Shown: positions 1 through 7,251, counted from the stretch's first letter. The stretch: 49,580 bases of DNA from JAQVEM01 sp034660395 (GCA_034660395.1 JAYEJA010000084.1:1-49580), one strand, 5' to 3'. A program made the numbers and translations. The notes: a model not told the origin generated them from the letters alone.

Positions 1-300
1 ACCATCTCATACGGGCTCATATCGCAGTATTTGGCCGAATTGGCTACTTCTACAAGCTCTTCTACCTTTTCAGAGGCAATCTTTCTTACAACTACCTTAT
101 GTGATCCTTTTCTTTTATCTTCCATACCCAGCCTTTTCCATCTCTGCAAAGTCCTTACTGATATTTCAACTACCTCGCATGCCTTTGCGTATCTTGCTCC
201 GCTGTCATGTGCTTCTTCAATAAGGCTTACGACCTCTGCCTTATGATCTTTCAGTATCAGTCGCCCTCTCTGTCCCCCATAAGCACATTTAGCTTTTTTT
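1..300 (-). CDS. IS3-family transposase OrfB frame, N-terminal part only (partial)
   Basis: In the -1 frame relative to OrfA, the minus strand stays open from the A8 run to the window edge. It encodes about 100 residues, including DRGRLILKDHKAEVVSLI, GARYAKACEVVEISVRTLQR and KVEELVEVANSAKYCDMSP. The GAR..KACEV....RTLQRW pattern is typical of the helix-turn-helix region that opens OrfB in this IS3 branch. The DDE catalytic core would lie to the left of the window. There is no independent start codon with a ribosome site at its beginning, so expression most likely depends on frameshifting at the A-run. Confidence 0.75.
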
Positions 301-741
301 TAAAACAAGTAGCGCTGCAGTTTCTGCAAGTGCTTTATCTTTTCTGCGTACCTCTTTTTTTAGATCCTTTATTTCTTTCTGAAGATTTCTTACCTTCTTT
401 TTTTCTTTCTTCCCATTGTCTTTTACCATCTCTGTAAACTCCTGGTCCCATAGTGTCAGATGCTGGCTGTGAAGACCCCGCTTCCTTAAGAACTCTCCAA
501 GCTCTTCTTTTGGTATCTTTTTTGATTCCATCAGAAGTTGATATTTTTCAATACTGCTTAAGTTGCGGGGACTCTTTTCACCTGCCTTCTCGTCTAAGCT
601 ACCAGAGTTGGCTGCTTTTATCCAGTTTCTAATTGTCTGTTCAGAAATACCTGTCTCATCACTTACGCTTGTAATACTTCTTCTCTCCGGTGGCAGAACC
701 TTCTTTAAGATGCCCACCTTAACTGATCTTGAATATGGCAT
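289..741 (-). CDS. IS3-family transposase OrfA (HTH protein)
   Basis: This 150-residue basic protein has an N-terminal helix-turn-helix (about residues 10-45, with SVSDETGISEQTIRNWI). Its C-terminal part (about 100-145) is a lysine- and glutamate-rich leucine-zipper-like coiled coil, the usual OrfA layout in IS3-type elements, where the protein binds the terminal repeats. The start is supported by GAGGAGG about 7 bases upstream of the ATG on the minus strand. The frame ends just after an eight-A run followed by G (plus-strand T run 294-301). This is a classical slippage site that would fuse OrfA to OrfB by -1 frameshifting. The family assignment rests on sequence pattern, not on a search. Confidence 0.85.
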   Translation of the reverse strand: MPYSRSVKVGILKKVLPPERRSITSVSDETGISEQTIRNWIKAANSGSLDEKAGEKSPRNLSSIEKYQLLMESKKIPKEELGEFLRKRGLHSQHLTLWDQEFTEMVKDNGKKEKKKVRNLQKEIKDLKKEVRRKDKALAETAALLVLKKS

Positions 742-778
742 TGTCTTCCTCCTCTTTTCTCTTCACTAGAGGCGACAT

Positions 779-961
779 CTATGTTGGCACATAGAGCCTT
801 ACGGTACTTGTACTAATTAAGTTTATATCAAGAATATCTGTATTGTCGGTTATATAATCAATGAATTTTCCGACCTCTTTTCTGTAGCCGTAAATTGTAG
901 AAGGGGAGGCCATTTTTTCAGTTTTCATGTAGATAAGAAAGCTATCGATATAATTTCTCAT
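779..961 (-). pseudogene. Tyrosine recombinase N-terminal fragment, interrupted by the IS element
   Basis: This fragment of about 60 residues begins MRNYIDSFLIYMKTEK and continues SPSTIYGYRKEVGKFIDYI. That is the SAM-like, DNA-binding N-terminal domain of XerC/XerD/phage-integrase-type recombinases. The frame ends in TAG inside the IS sequence, after only part of the N-terminal domain, so the catalytic R..H..R..Y domain is separated or lost. The ATG at 961 has AAGGA just upstream and fits the family start better than an in-frame TTG at 985. The 5' end faces a 51-bp repeat at 1019-1069 that recurs at 7201-7251, so this may once have been the recombinase serving those sites. That link is inference. 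Confidence 0.7.
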
Positions 962-1018
962 GTCCTTATTATTCTCTTTTTGCAATACAAATTAAGAAAT
1001 TATATCCTATTCTAGATA

Positions 1019-1069
1019 GTTCTCGGCTTACAGGCTAACTCCAATTATTTCACCAATATTTTTTCTATT
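1019..1069 (+). repeat. 51-bp direct repeat, copy A
   Basis: This sequence (core CGGCTTACAGGCTAACTCCA and CACCAATATTTTTTCTATT) recurs in the same orientation at 7201-7251 with 48 of 51 positions identical by hand alignment. It lies 58 bases upstream of the broken recombinase start. The stretch around it (962-1275) is otherwise very AT-rich and has no convincing gene. The two copies bracket the deacetylase, the small membrane-protein array and the HEAT-repeat protein. Confidence 0.85.
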
Positions 1070-1214
1070 TAGTAAGAGAATTTTTCAAGCGATAAATTTT
1101 CTAATCAAGAAACTATTATTTAATTAATATATAAATGTAGTATTTAATATTAATTTTGCAATTAATTAAGGGTTTAAGAATTTTTATATACTGTATTATT
1201 TAATATATCAATAC

Positions 1215-1243
1215 TTGACTTATTTAAAAAAGATATGTTATAT
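1215..1243 (+). promoter_or_regulatory. Candidate promoter for the deacetylase gene
   Basis: TTGACT at 1215-1220 is a good -35 element. The -10 is ambiguous within GTTATATATAAATA: TTATAT at 1238-1243 gives a 17-base spacer but matches the consensus poorly, while TATATA at 1241-1246 matches better with a 20-base spacer. The site lies 30-60 bases upstream of the ATG at 1276. In such AT-rich DNA, chance matches are common. Confidence 0.35.
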
Positions 1244-1275
1244 ATAAATACAATATCTAACTTATATAAATTGGT

Positions 1276-3225
1276 ATGAAACCAATGGTTAAAACGAAAA
1301 AATCTTATAATTTACTTAAGATTTTTACGTTACTTACAATAGCCGTAATTCTGTTATATCCAGCTTCTAACCTTCAGGCACAGGAAACCAATCAGGAAAC
1401 TACTATAGTCGTCCATCTATCTAATCCTGGCGGTGTGGAATTTGAAGATGGTGATATGTGGAAAGTTATTTTCAGCGGCACCGAAGAAATATATAGCGAA
1501 CTATTGCTTGAGGTAACCGGTGGCGGTAAAGAAATAGAGGTTACCGATTTTGTATTCCCTGTAACTTCATGCAGTATAGAAACTGATGGGGAGGGAAATT
1601 TTATAATAACTGCCAGTGTCAAATTTTATGAAGAGATGTATGTCTCAAGTTATAGTTTTGAAGGAGCTGCGGTCTCGCCTTCATTTGCACGGGGGAACTG
1701 GGATATAGCAGGTTCATGGGGTGACCCGGTCTATAATTATACCCTTGGAAGCGGCAGATGGTTTGCTTTTAAAGAGGGAGAGCCATATCCCCCGATACCT
1801 GTAGCCACCTATTACCCTTCAGGCCCTTTAGCAGAGGAAGAAGTAACCTTTGATGGCTCTGATTCCTTTGACCTTGATGGAGGGATAGTAAAATACGGGT
1901 GGAATTTTGGCGATGGAGATACTGCCGAAGGAGTAGAGGTTACCCATGCCTATAGCCAGGAAGAAGAATATACGGTAACCTTGACTGTAACTGACGACGA
2001 TGGACTGGTTAACTCTACTGAATTGATTGTTAATGTTGGGCAGGAGGAAGAACTCCTTGTAATTGACCAGGCAAGGACAGATAAAGAAAAATATAGCCTT
2101 AATGAAGAAGTAAGTTTAAGTTGTAAGGTTTTAGATGAAAGCGGGGAGAAGGTATCAGAAGTAGTTACTACTGTAGAAATAATAATACCTGATAATACAC
2201 CGGATAATCTTTCTGATAATCCAACAGAGACTATTCAGCTTATGGAATCGGAAACAATACAGGGTCTTTATGAATGTGAAGATCCTTTTACCAGTACCAA
2301 CAGGGCAGGAAAATATTATATTACCTTTAATGCCGAAAAAGAAGGCTACGCAGATGCAGAGCCGGTAGAGCTGAATTTTATTATACCGGTTCAGATAGTT
2401 TTAACCTTTGATGATGGTCCGGACGGACTACACACATTGGGAAGCGGGTTAAATACTACAGAGAATATTATTGATGATTTGGATTATAACGATATCCAGA
2501 ATGAAATTAAAGCTGCGTTCTTTGTGCAGACACATGATCCCCAGTATGGCGGCAGTTCAATAGGAGAGGAATTAATAGAGATAGAGGATGATGAAGGCCA
2601 TATTATAGGAGTACATACTGGCGGAGCGGGTGAACATTGGTTGTGGCAGAATCATATAATCCGGGTAATACAGGATGCCTACGATGTGGATAGAGATGGT
2701 ATTGCAGATGGAGAGAGTGCTCTTGAAAGTGATTTAATAGCAGCAATATTAAGGATAAAATCTATTACGGGACAAGTTCCGGAATTTGTCAGGCCGCCTT
2801 ACTGGTTACACAATCAGAAAGTACTGGATGCTTATAAGAGTCAGGCAGTCAAAGATGTCCTTGACAATAATGAAGGTTTAAAAATGATATATAGAGATGT
2901 GTTAAGTGGAGATGGTGGAGAATCATGGGTGTCGCCTGTGTGGTGGGTTAGGTATAAACTTATAAGTGAAGTTATAGGTTGTATTAAAAATAAAGGAGAA
3001 TATCAACTAATTGTATCATTTCACGATACAAACGCTGAAACTGTAATGTACTTAAGTGATCCAGGATTAAATGAATCTTATCTGGGTATGATTGTAGAAG
3101 GAGTAAGAAGATATTTTTGGTTAGAAACAAAAGAGCAGGCATTGGAATATATTGAGTTTATTGTTTTAACTGAGGAGGTATTTAAAATAATGAGATCGAA
3201 AGAAGTTACAGAAGTGATAGAATAA
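1276..3225 (+). CDS. Secreted PKD-domain polysaccharide deacetylase (NodB family)
   Basis: This 649-residue protein has a basic start and a hydrophobic stretch (about 13-30) ending in an AQA-type signal-peptidase site. A first domain of unknown type (about 42-165) is followed by a PKD domain (about 176-254, with KYGWNFGDGD and YTVTLTVTDDDG), a beta-sandwich-like linker (260-370) and a NodB homology domain. The NodB motifs are present: TFDDGPD (377-383), a metal-binding HTGGAGEH (447-454), RPPYW (506-510) and SFHD (581-584). The enzyme should therefore be catalytically competent and de-N-acetylate a cell-wall or extracellular glycan outside the membrane. A DVDRDGIAD loop (about 470-478), resembling a calcium-binding loop, sits inside the catalytic domain. 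No clear Shine-Dalgarno sequence precedes the ATG. The 3' end of this gene recurs as relics farther downstream (4132-4182). The substrate is unknown. Confidence 0.85.
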   Translation: MKPMVKTKKSYNLLKIFTLLTIAVILLYPASNLQAQETNQETTIVVHLSNPGGVEFEDGDMWKVIFSGTEEIYSELLLEVTGGGKEIEVTDFVFPVTSCSIETDGEGNFIITASVKFYEEMYVSSYSFEGAAVSPSFARGNWDIAGSWGDPVYNYTLGSGRWFAFKEGEPYPPIPVATYYPSGPLAEEEVTFDGSDSFDLDGGIVKYGWNFGDGDTAEGVEVTHAYSQEEEYTVTLTVTDDDGLVNSTELIVNVGQEEELLVIDQARTDKEKYSLNEEVSLSCKVLDESGEKVSEVVTTVEIIIPDNTPDNLSDNPTETIQLMESETIQGLYECEDPFTSTNRAGKYYITFNAEKEGYADAEPVELNFIIPVQIVLTFDDGPDGLHTLGSGLNTTENIIDDLDYNDIQNEIKAAFFVQTHDPQYGGSSIGEELIEIEDDEGHIIGVHTGGAGEHWLWQNHIIRVIQDAYDVDRDGIADGESALESDLIAAILRIKSITGQVPEFVRPPYWLHNQKVLDAYKSQAVKDVLDNNEGLKMIYRDVLSGDGGESWVSPVWWVRYKLISEVIGCIKNKGEYQLIVSFHDTNAETVMYLSDPGLNESYLGMIVEGVRRYFWLETKEQALEYIEFIVLTEEVFKIMRSKEVTEVIE

Positions 3226-3261
3226 TTGTAAAAAATAAATATTATAAAATATAACAATGAA
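3211..3261 (+). repeat. 51-bp exact direct repeat, copy 1 (deacetylase 3' end plus leader)
   Basis: The block from GAAGTGATAGAATAATTG to ATATAACAATGAA is identical to 4132-4182. It contains the last codons and stop of the deacetylase, the untranslated gap and the start codon of the first small membrane-protein gene. A more diverged version lies at about 4914-4976. Confidence 0.9.
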
Positions 3262-3574
3262 TAGAAGAGAAAAACAAAAAAATATTTTTTCATGGATTTC
3301 ATTCGTATGTGGAATAATATCTTTTTTATTTATATTGTTAATAACACTTGCTGCTTTCTACATTATTAGTCCAAGATTATTGGAGTGGGGACCTATGGAG
3401 TTTTTAGGTATATTTTTTTGGTCGATTTCTATTTTTGCAATATTTTCAGGAATTTACGGAGTTTTAGGTGGGGTAGTAAATAGCAATATTATATTACGCT
3501 CATATTTGGGGTTTACACTGAGTTTTTTATATCCAGCACTTATGTTCTTTTCTTTTCTTAGTATTTATCGATAA
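3257..3574 (+). CDS. Small membrane protein, tandem family member 1
   Basis: This 105-residue protein has a basic N-terminus (MNRREKQKN), the motif IFSWISF, a first membrane segment (about 15-38), a second (about 50-75, SISIFAIFSGIYGVLGG) and a third near the C-terminus (SYLGFTLSFLYPALMFF). The layout resembles DUF4190-type small integral membrane proteins, but membership is not certain. It is the first of five related genes in tandem (3257-5299). The ATG is preceded by an AU-rich leader with no Shine-Dalgarno sequence. The function is unknown. Confidence 0.65.
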   Translation: MNRREKQKNIFSWISFVCGIISFLFILLITLAAFYIISPRLLEWGPMEFLGIFFWSISIFAIFSGIYGVLGGVVNSNIILRSYLGFTLSFLYPALMFFSFLSIYR

Positions 3575-3708
3575 GAAATTAACTAAAGAGGGAAACCTTG
3601 GTACTGAAAGTAAAATAAATAGTGTTATATAGTAATTTGGTTCTTAGCATAATGGAAGGAACACTAAGATATATTAATTATGAGAAATAAAGCTTCATAA
3701 ATATAACA

Positions 3709-4011
3709 ATGAATAAAAGAGAAAAATCAAAAATTATTTTTTCGTGGATTTCGCTATTAAGTGGTATATCTTCTCTTATATTTCTATTTTATATGATAGC
3801 TGCTATTAGGTATAATATTTATCCCGATTATATTGGTGGTTTTTTGATTGTTTTTTTCTTGTCGATTTCTATTATTGCAATATTTTCAGGATTTTACGGA
3901 GTATATAATAATCTAAATAAGAATGCAAGGATTCACTCTTCAATAGGATTGATATTAGGTCTTTTATATTGGGAAGTGTTTTGGATCTTTTTTAACCTTA
4001 TGCTTGAATAG
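3709..4011 (+). CDS. Small membrane protein, tandem family member 2
   Basis: This is 100 residues long. It shares MNKREKSKIIFSWIS at the N-terminus, SISIIAIFSGFYGVY in the middle membrane segment, and HSSIGLILGLLYW in the last one. Three membrane segments are predicted by eye. The leader ATAAATATAACAATGAA resembles those of members 1 and 3 and lacks a ribosome site. The 134-base gap before it contains no gene that I recognise. It is the most diverged of the N(K/R)REK members in its linker, having lost the VWG motif. The function is unknown. Confidence 0.6.
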   Translation: MNKREKSKIIFSWISLLSGISSLIFLFYMIAAIRYNIYPDYIGGFLIVFFLSISIIAIFSGFYGVYNNLNKNARIHSSIGLILGLLYWEVFWIFFNLMLE

Positions 4012-4131
4012 TAAAAAAACTAACAGTTAGAGAGACTCAATATAGAAATAATATAAAAAGAATATGAGTAAATTAAATTTTCAACCTCAATTGAGGGGGT
4101 GCTGCAGATACTTAGATTAAAAAAAGTAACG

Positions 4132-4182
4132 GAAGTGATAGAATAATTGTAAAAAATAAATATTATAAAATATAACAATGAA
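4132..4182 (+). repeat. 51-bp exact direct repeat, copy 2 (relic of deacetylase 3' end)
   Basis: This is identical to 3211-3261. Read in frame, the sequence just before it encodes LRLKKVTEVIE and a stop, clearly related to the deacetylase C-terminus (MRSKEVTEVIE). It is therefore a leftover gene end rather than a live gene. It supplies the leader of small membrane-protein gene 3. Confidence 0.9.
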
Positions 4183-4549
4183 CAGAAGAGAAAAACTAAA
4201 AAATATATTTTCATGGATTTCAATTGGAAGCAGTGTATCATCTTTTTTATTTGTATTTATATCAACACTTGGCATTTTTAATGTTATTAGCAAAAGATTA
4301 TCTGATTGGTCGCCTAAGAATTTTTTACATATATTTATATATATTGCATGTAAGTTAAAATGGGATTGGTTTCTTCCATATGGTATAGTCTTTTTAATTA
4401 TTTCTATTATTGCAATATCTTCAGGGATATATGGAGTATGGGGTGATACGAGGAGAGGTATTAAAATACGTTCATATATTGGATTAATATTAGGCCATTT
4501 ATGTTATGGATTAATATTTCCTTTGATAATTATTAAATTAGATTTTTAA
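4178..4549 (+). CDS. Small membrane protein, tandem family member 3
   Basis: This 123-residue protein is the longest of the five paralogues. It opens MNRREKLKNIFSWIS and has a first membrane segment (about 15-40), a longer extramembrane linker (about 42-68, WDWFLPYG), a second segment with SIIAISSGIYGVWG, and a third with RSYIGLILGHLCYGL. The last two motifs are nearly identical in member 5. The start codon is fixed by the conserved N-terminus. It sits right after the 51-bp repeat and has no Shine-Dalgarno sequence. The next family member starts nine bases after its stop, so the two are probably co-transcribed. Confidence 0.65.
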   Translation: MNRREKLKNIFSWISIGSSVSSFLFVFISTLGIFNVISKRLSDWSPKNFLHIFIYIACKLKWDWFLPYGIVFLIISIIAISSGIYGVWGDTRRGIKIRSYIGLILGHLCYGLIFPLIIIKLDF

Positions 4550-4558
4550 GAATTAAAA

Positions 4559-4822
4559 ATGACTAAAAGAGATAGAGCAAAAATTATTTTTTCATGGATT
4601 TCCCTTGAATGCGGAATATTATCTTTATTATTAAACATGACTTTTGAAATGCCTGCTCTGTTTTTTTCTTTTCCAGTTTCTATTATAGCAATATATTCAG
4701 GGGTATACGGATTATGGGGCAAGACAATTAAAGTCGTTAAGATACTCTCATGTATAGGGGTTATATTAGGTCATTTATGTTATGGATTATTCTGGCCCAC
4801 ATGGCTTTTTCTTCTTGATTAG
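4559..4822 (+). CDS. Small membrane protein, tandem family member 4
   Basis: At 87 residues this is the shortest paralogue. It starts MTKRDRAKIIFSWISL and keeps SIIAIYSGVYGLWG and GVILGHLCYGLFW, but the stretch between the first two membrane segments is much reduced. It follows member 3 at nine bases. The 150-base gap after it ends with a diverged relic of the deacetylase tail (about 4914-4950). The function is unknown. Confidence 0.6.
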   Translation: MTKRDRAKIIFSWISLECGILSLLLNMTFEMPALFFSFPVSIIAIYSGVYGLWGKTIKVVKILSCIGVILGHLCYGLFWPTWLFLLD

Positions 4823-4972
4823 CAAGGGATTGAATAAGTTTTGTACTTTAAAAGACAGGAGATATTAAGACATGCTTAATTTATAATATTAATGATATAG
4901 CGCTTCAGACACATAGATTAAAAGAAGTAATGGAAACTATAAAATAATTATAAAAAATAAAATTATATAAAT

Positions 4973-5299
4973 ATGGAAATAAATAAAAGAGAGAAAATAA
5001 AAAATATCTTTTCATGGGTTTCACTTGGAAGTGCAATATTGTCTTCTTTGTTTATAATTACTCTAATAATAATATTTTTATTTATTGAGGATAATCCTTA
5101 TAGATGGGGTTGGTTTCTTCCATACGGTTGGTTTTTTATATTGGTTTCTATTATTGCAATATCTTCAGGAGTATATGGAGTATGGGGTAAAACAATAAGT
5201 TGGAAAATTATAGTACGCTCATGCCTGGGGTTGATATATGGTCACTTATGTTATGTAGTATTATGCCCTTGGTTTGTTATTGTTCTTTCTTCATCTTAG
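4973..5299 (+). CDS. Small membrane protein, tandem family member 5
   Basis: This is 108 residues long. It starts MEINKREKIKNIFSWVSL, has a WGWFLPYGW linker like member 3, then SIIAISSGVYGVWGKT and RSCLGLIYGHLCYVV. Three membrane segments are likely, with the basic N-terminus inside. The leader is AU-rich without a ribosome site. It is the last member of the array and lies 31 bases before the HEAT-repeat gene, possibly in one transcript. The function is unknown. Confidence 0.6.
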   Translation: MEINKREKIKNIFSWVSLGSAILSSLFIITLIIIFLFIEDNPYRWGWFLPYGWFFILVSIIAISSGVYGVWGKTISWKIIVRSCLGLIYGHLCYVVLCPWFVIVLSSS

Positions 5300-5330
5300 A
5301 TTTTTAAAAAATAAATTAAGAGGTAAACAT

Positions 5331-7139
5331 ATGAAAAAATTATTAATATTCTTCTCAGCACTGCTTGTACTTTTTATAATTTTTACACCCATAAATTCTA
5401 ATTTATTTGCCCGGGGTGAAGATATAGAAGAAAGTGTAGAAGAAATTTTAACTGGGTATCGTGCAATAGGCGATCCGGAAAAATCTGACCTGCTGGCGGA
5501 GCTCGGCAGTCCGGCTGTTCCGGTACTAATTGAGAAGCTGCAGAGCAGGTTCTCCTGGATAGCAGTAGAGGCATTAGGGAAAATTGGAGATAAAAGCGCA
5601 ACCCCTGTGCTTTTAGAAAGGTTGGAAAGCGCGGAGAACTTTGCACAGAGTCTTGCCATAATAAGGGCTCTGGCAATGATTGGCGATCCCGAAGCGGAAC
5701 CTGCTATTCTGGGATATTTTGAACAGGAACAAAATAATGGCAGTATCCATCAGCTTGAAACCGCCCAGGCACTTCTAAAGGTTGCAGGTGAAACTTCAAA
5801 ACAGAAGGTTAATGAAATGGTTTCGTATGTAATGGGCCTGTACCAGCGTGCTTACTGGACATTTGATGAAGAGTCTCTGGAAGAGATATATAATGAGTTT
5901 ATAAGCTCCCCCTTTAATAATGAAGAGATTGTACATGCTTTTCTTGCCGGTCTTATAATTGAGCTAAAAGACCCTGAGCTTATAACCTCTGCTATAAAAT
6001 ACCAGCAGCTTGCAGATGAAAGTGGACCAAGATTTGTTGATGGCTTTAAGGTAATTCTGGAAAGTGGCGAGACTGAAGCAGTTGAGACAGTTTTTAAGTT
6101 TGCGGAAAATAGCGAAGAGATGTGGCCGCCAGCCCCTCCGGATATAACCCGGGAAGAAAGGGAATTATATTTCTCAGTACGTCCTGTAATCAGAGTATCA
6201 GCAGTGGAAGCCCTTCTGGAGCTTGAAGGTGTAGATATACAGAGAGTTACCCGGGCATTTGAGGACATAAGTTATGATGATGCAAATGATATCCCGATTA
6301 CAGTAAAATTTGACCCTGAAAAGTGGGATTATAGCTGGAAAAATGAGTCCTCTTACGGTGTAGTTACATGTTACCTTGGAAACCTTGCCGGTTATGATGT
6401 ATCCCAGATAAAGGTAGATACCATAAAAATGAATAACCAGATTACTGTAACCGGAGAAGGCGAAGTTATTAACGAAAAAGAAGGGTTTTTGGGGGGAGTC
6501 CTTAAAGTAGAGTTTGACAGCTTTGAAGCTATAAATACCCTGCAAAGTGTATGGCCGGGAGCAGAGTGCCTTATAACTATCACCGGTGAACTTGCCGGCG
6601 GCGGGTCGTTTAGCAGAACTTTAAAGGTACAGGCCCTTAAATACCCGGAAACTACCGCAACTGCATCTATAAGACTTATGCCTGGCAGGTGGAGTCTTAA
6701 ATGGTACGAGTGGGTAAAGGAACATAAAGATAAAAGTAAGATTATTGAGAGTTTTGCCAGCAGAGTTAGTGTTCTATGTACCATAAGTGATCTAAAAGAC
6801 TTGCAGGGTAATACTATTATTGTAACTGAAATAGTTCCGGAGACAATTAAGCTAAATAATATACTTTCTCCCCAGCCCTGGGGTTCTGGCAGTAAAGAAA
6901 GGCTTGCAATTATATTAGGCCCCCCGATAGATCAAAATCTATGGGAAAATGAAGAGTTTAGGGAGTGGTATGAGCGCAGAGGATTTAAGCTTCCCAGGAT
7001 GATGGTTAGATTTAATATGTTTGAAGCAATTGGCACACTTCCTGATGAAGTTGCAGGCAGTGATTATGATGTATCGATTACGGGAACGCTTAAAGATGGT
7101 ACCTCTTTTGAGGGAACTGCTGGAGTTACTATAAAGTAG
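5331..7139 (+). CDS. Secreted HEAT-repeat protein with two C-terminal beta domains
   Basis: This start (602 residues) is preferred over an in-frame upstream one because it follows AAGAGGT and opens a signal peptide, MKKLLIFFSALLVLFIIFTP. The N-terminal half contains HEAT/PBS-lyase-type repeats (about residues 35-140), for example LAELGSPAVPVLIEKL, AVEALGKIGDKSATPVL and IRALAMIGDPEAEP. The C-terminal half contains two copies of an extracellular beta domain. One begins near ITVKFDPEKWDYSWKN and has YDVSQIKVDTIKMN. The other begins near ASIRLMPGRWSLKW and ends DGTSFEGTAGVTIK. This domain pair is seen in many exported proteins. It is probably an extracellular scaffold or binding protein; no catalytic site is apparent. 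A 51-bp repeat follows 62 bases after its stop. Confidence 0.75.
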   Translation: MKKLLIFFSALLVLFIIFTPINSNLFARGEDIEESVEEILTGYRAIGDPEKSDLLAELGSPAVPVLIEKLQSRFSWIAVEALGKIGDKSATPVLLERLESAENFAQSLAIIRALAMIGDPEAEPAILGYFEQEQNNGSIHQLETAQALLKVAGETSKQKVNEMVSYVMGLYQRAYWTFDEESLEEIYNEFISSPFNNEEIVHAFLAGLIIELKDPELITSAIKYQQLADESGPRFVDGFKVILESGETEAVETVFKFAENSEEMWPPAPPDITREERELYFSVRPVIRVSAVEALLELEGVDIQRVTRAFEDISYDDANDIPITVKFDPEKWDYSWKNESSYGVVTCYLGNLAGYDVSQIKVDTIKMNNQITVTGEGEVINEKEGFLGGVLKVEFDSFEAINTLQSVWPGAECLITITGELAGGGSFSRTLKVQALKYPETTATASIRLMPGRWSLKWYEWVKEHKDKSKIIESFASRVSVLCTISDLKDLQGNTIIVTEIVPETIKLNNILSPQPWGSGSKERLAIILGPPIDQNLWENEEFREWYERRGFKLPRMMVRFNMFEAIGTLPDEVAGSDYDVSITGTLKDGTSFEGTAGVTIK

Positions 7140-7200
7140 TGAAAACACTTAGATAGACAAGACTGGTCGGATAGCGGTAAGGATAATGGTAATTGGTACA

Positions 7201-7251
7201 GTTCCCGGCTTACAGGCTAACTCCAATAACTTCACCAATATTTTTTCTATT
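7201..7251 (+). repeat. 51-bp direct repeat, copy B
   Basis: This is the second copy of the repeat at 1019-1069 in the same orientation, with three mismatches. It lies in the 290-base gap between the HEAT-repeat gene and the toxin-antitoxin pair. Apart from the repeat, that gap shows nothing I can name. The copies delimit about 6.1 kb of plus-strand accessory genes. Confidence 0.85.

Larger units (their letters stand above)
1..791 (-). mobile_element. IS3-family insertion sequence, partial (cut by window edge)
   Basis: The element carries an OrfA-type helix-turn-helix transposase gene and the start of the matching OrfB frame, both on the minus strand. The other end lies beyond position 1. 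The right boundary is inferred: a recombinase reading frame stops being meaningful near 779-791, and reading leftward from about 791 the minus strand starts TGTGCCAACATAG, which has the TG start common for IS3 termini. No target-site duplication can be checked because the far end is missing. Confidence 0.8.

Noticed and set aside
5291..5676. Minus-strand frames under the HEAT-repeat gene
   Set aside because: Shadows of a well-supported plus-strand gene with signal peptide and repeats.
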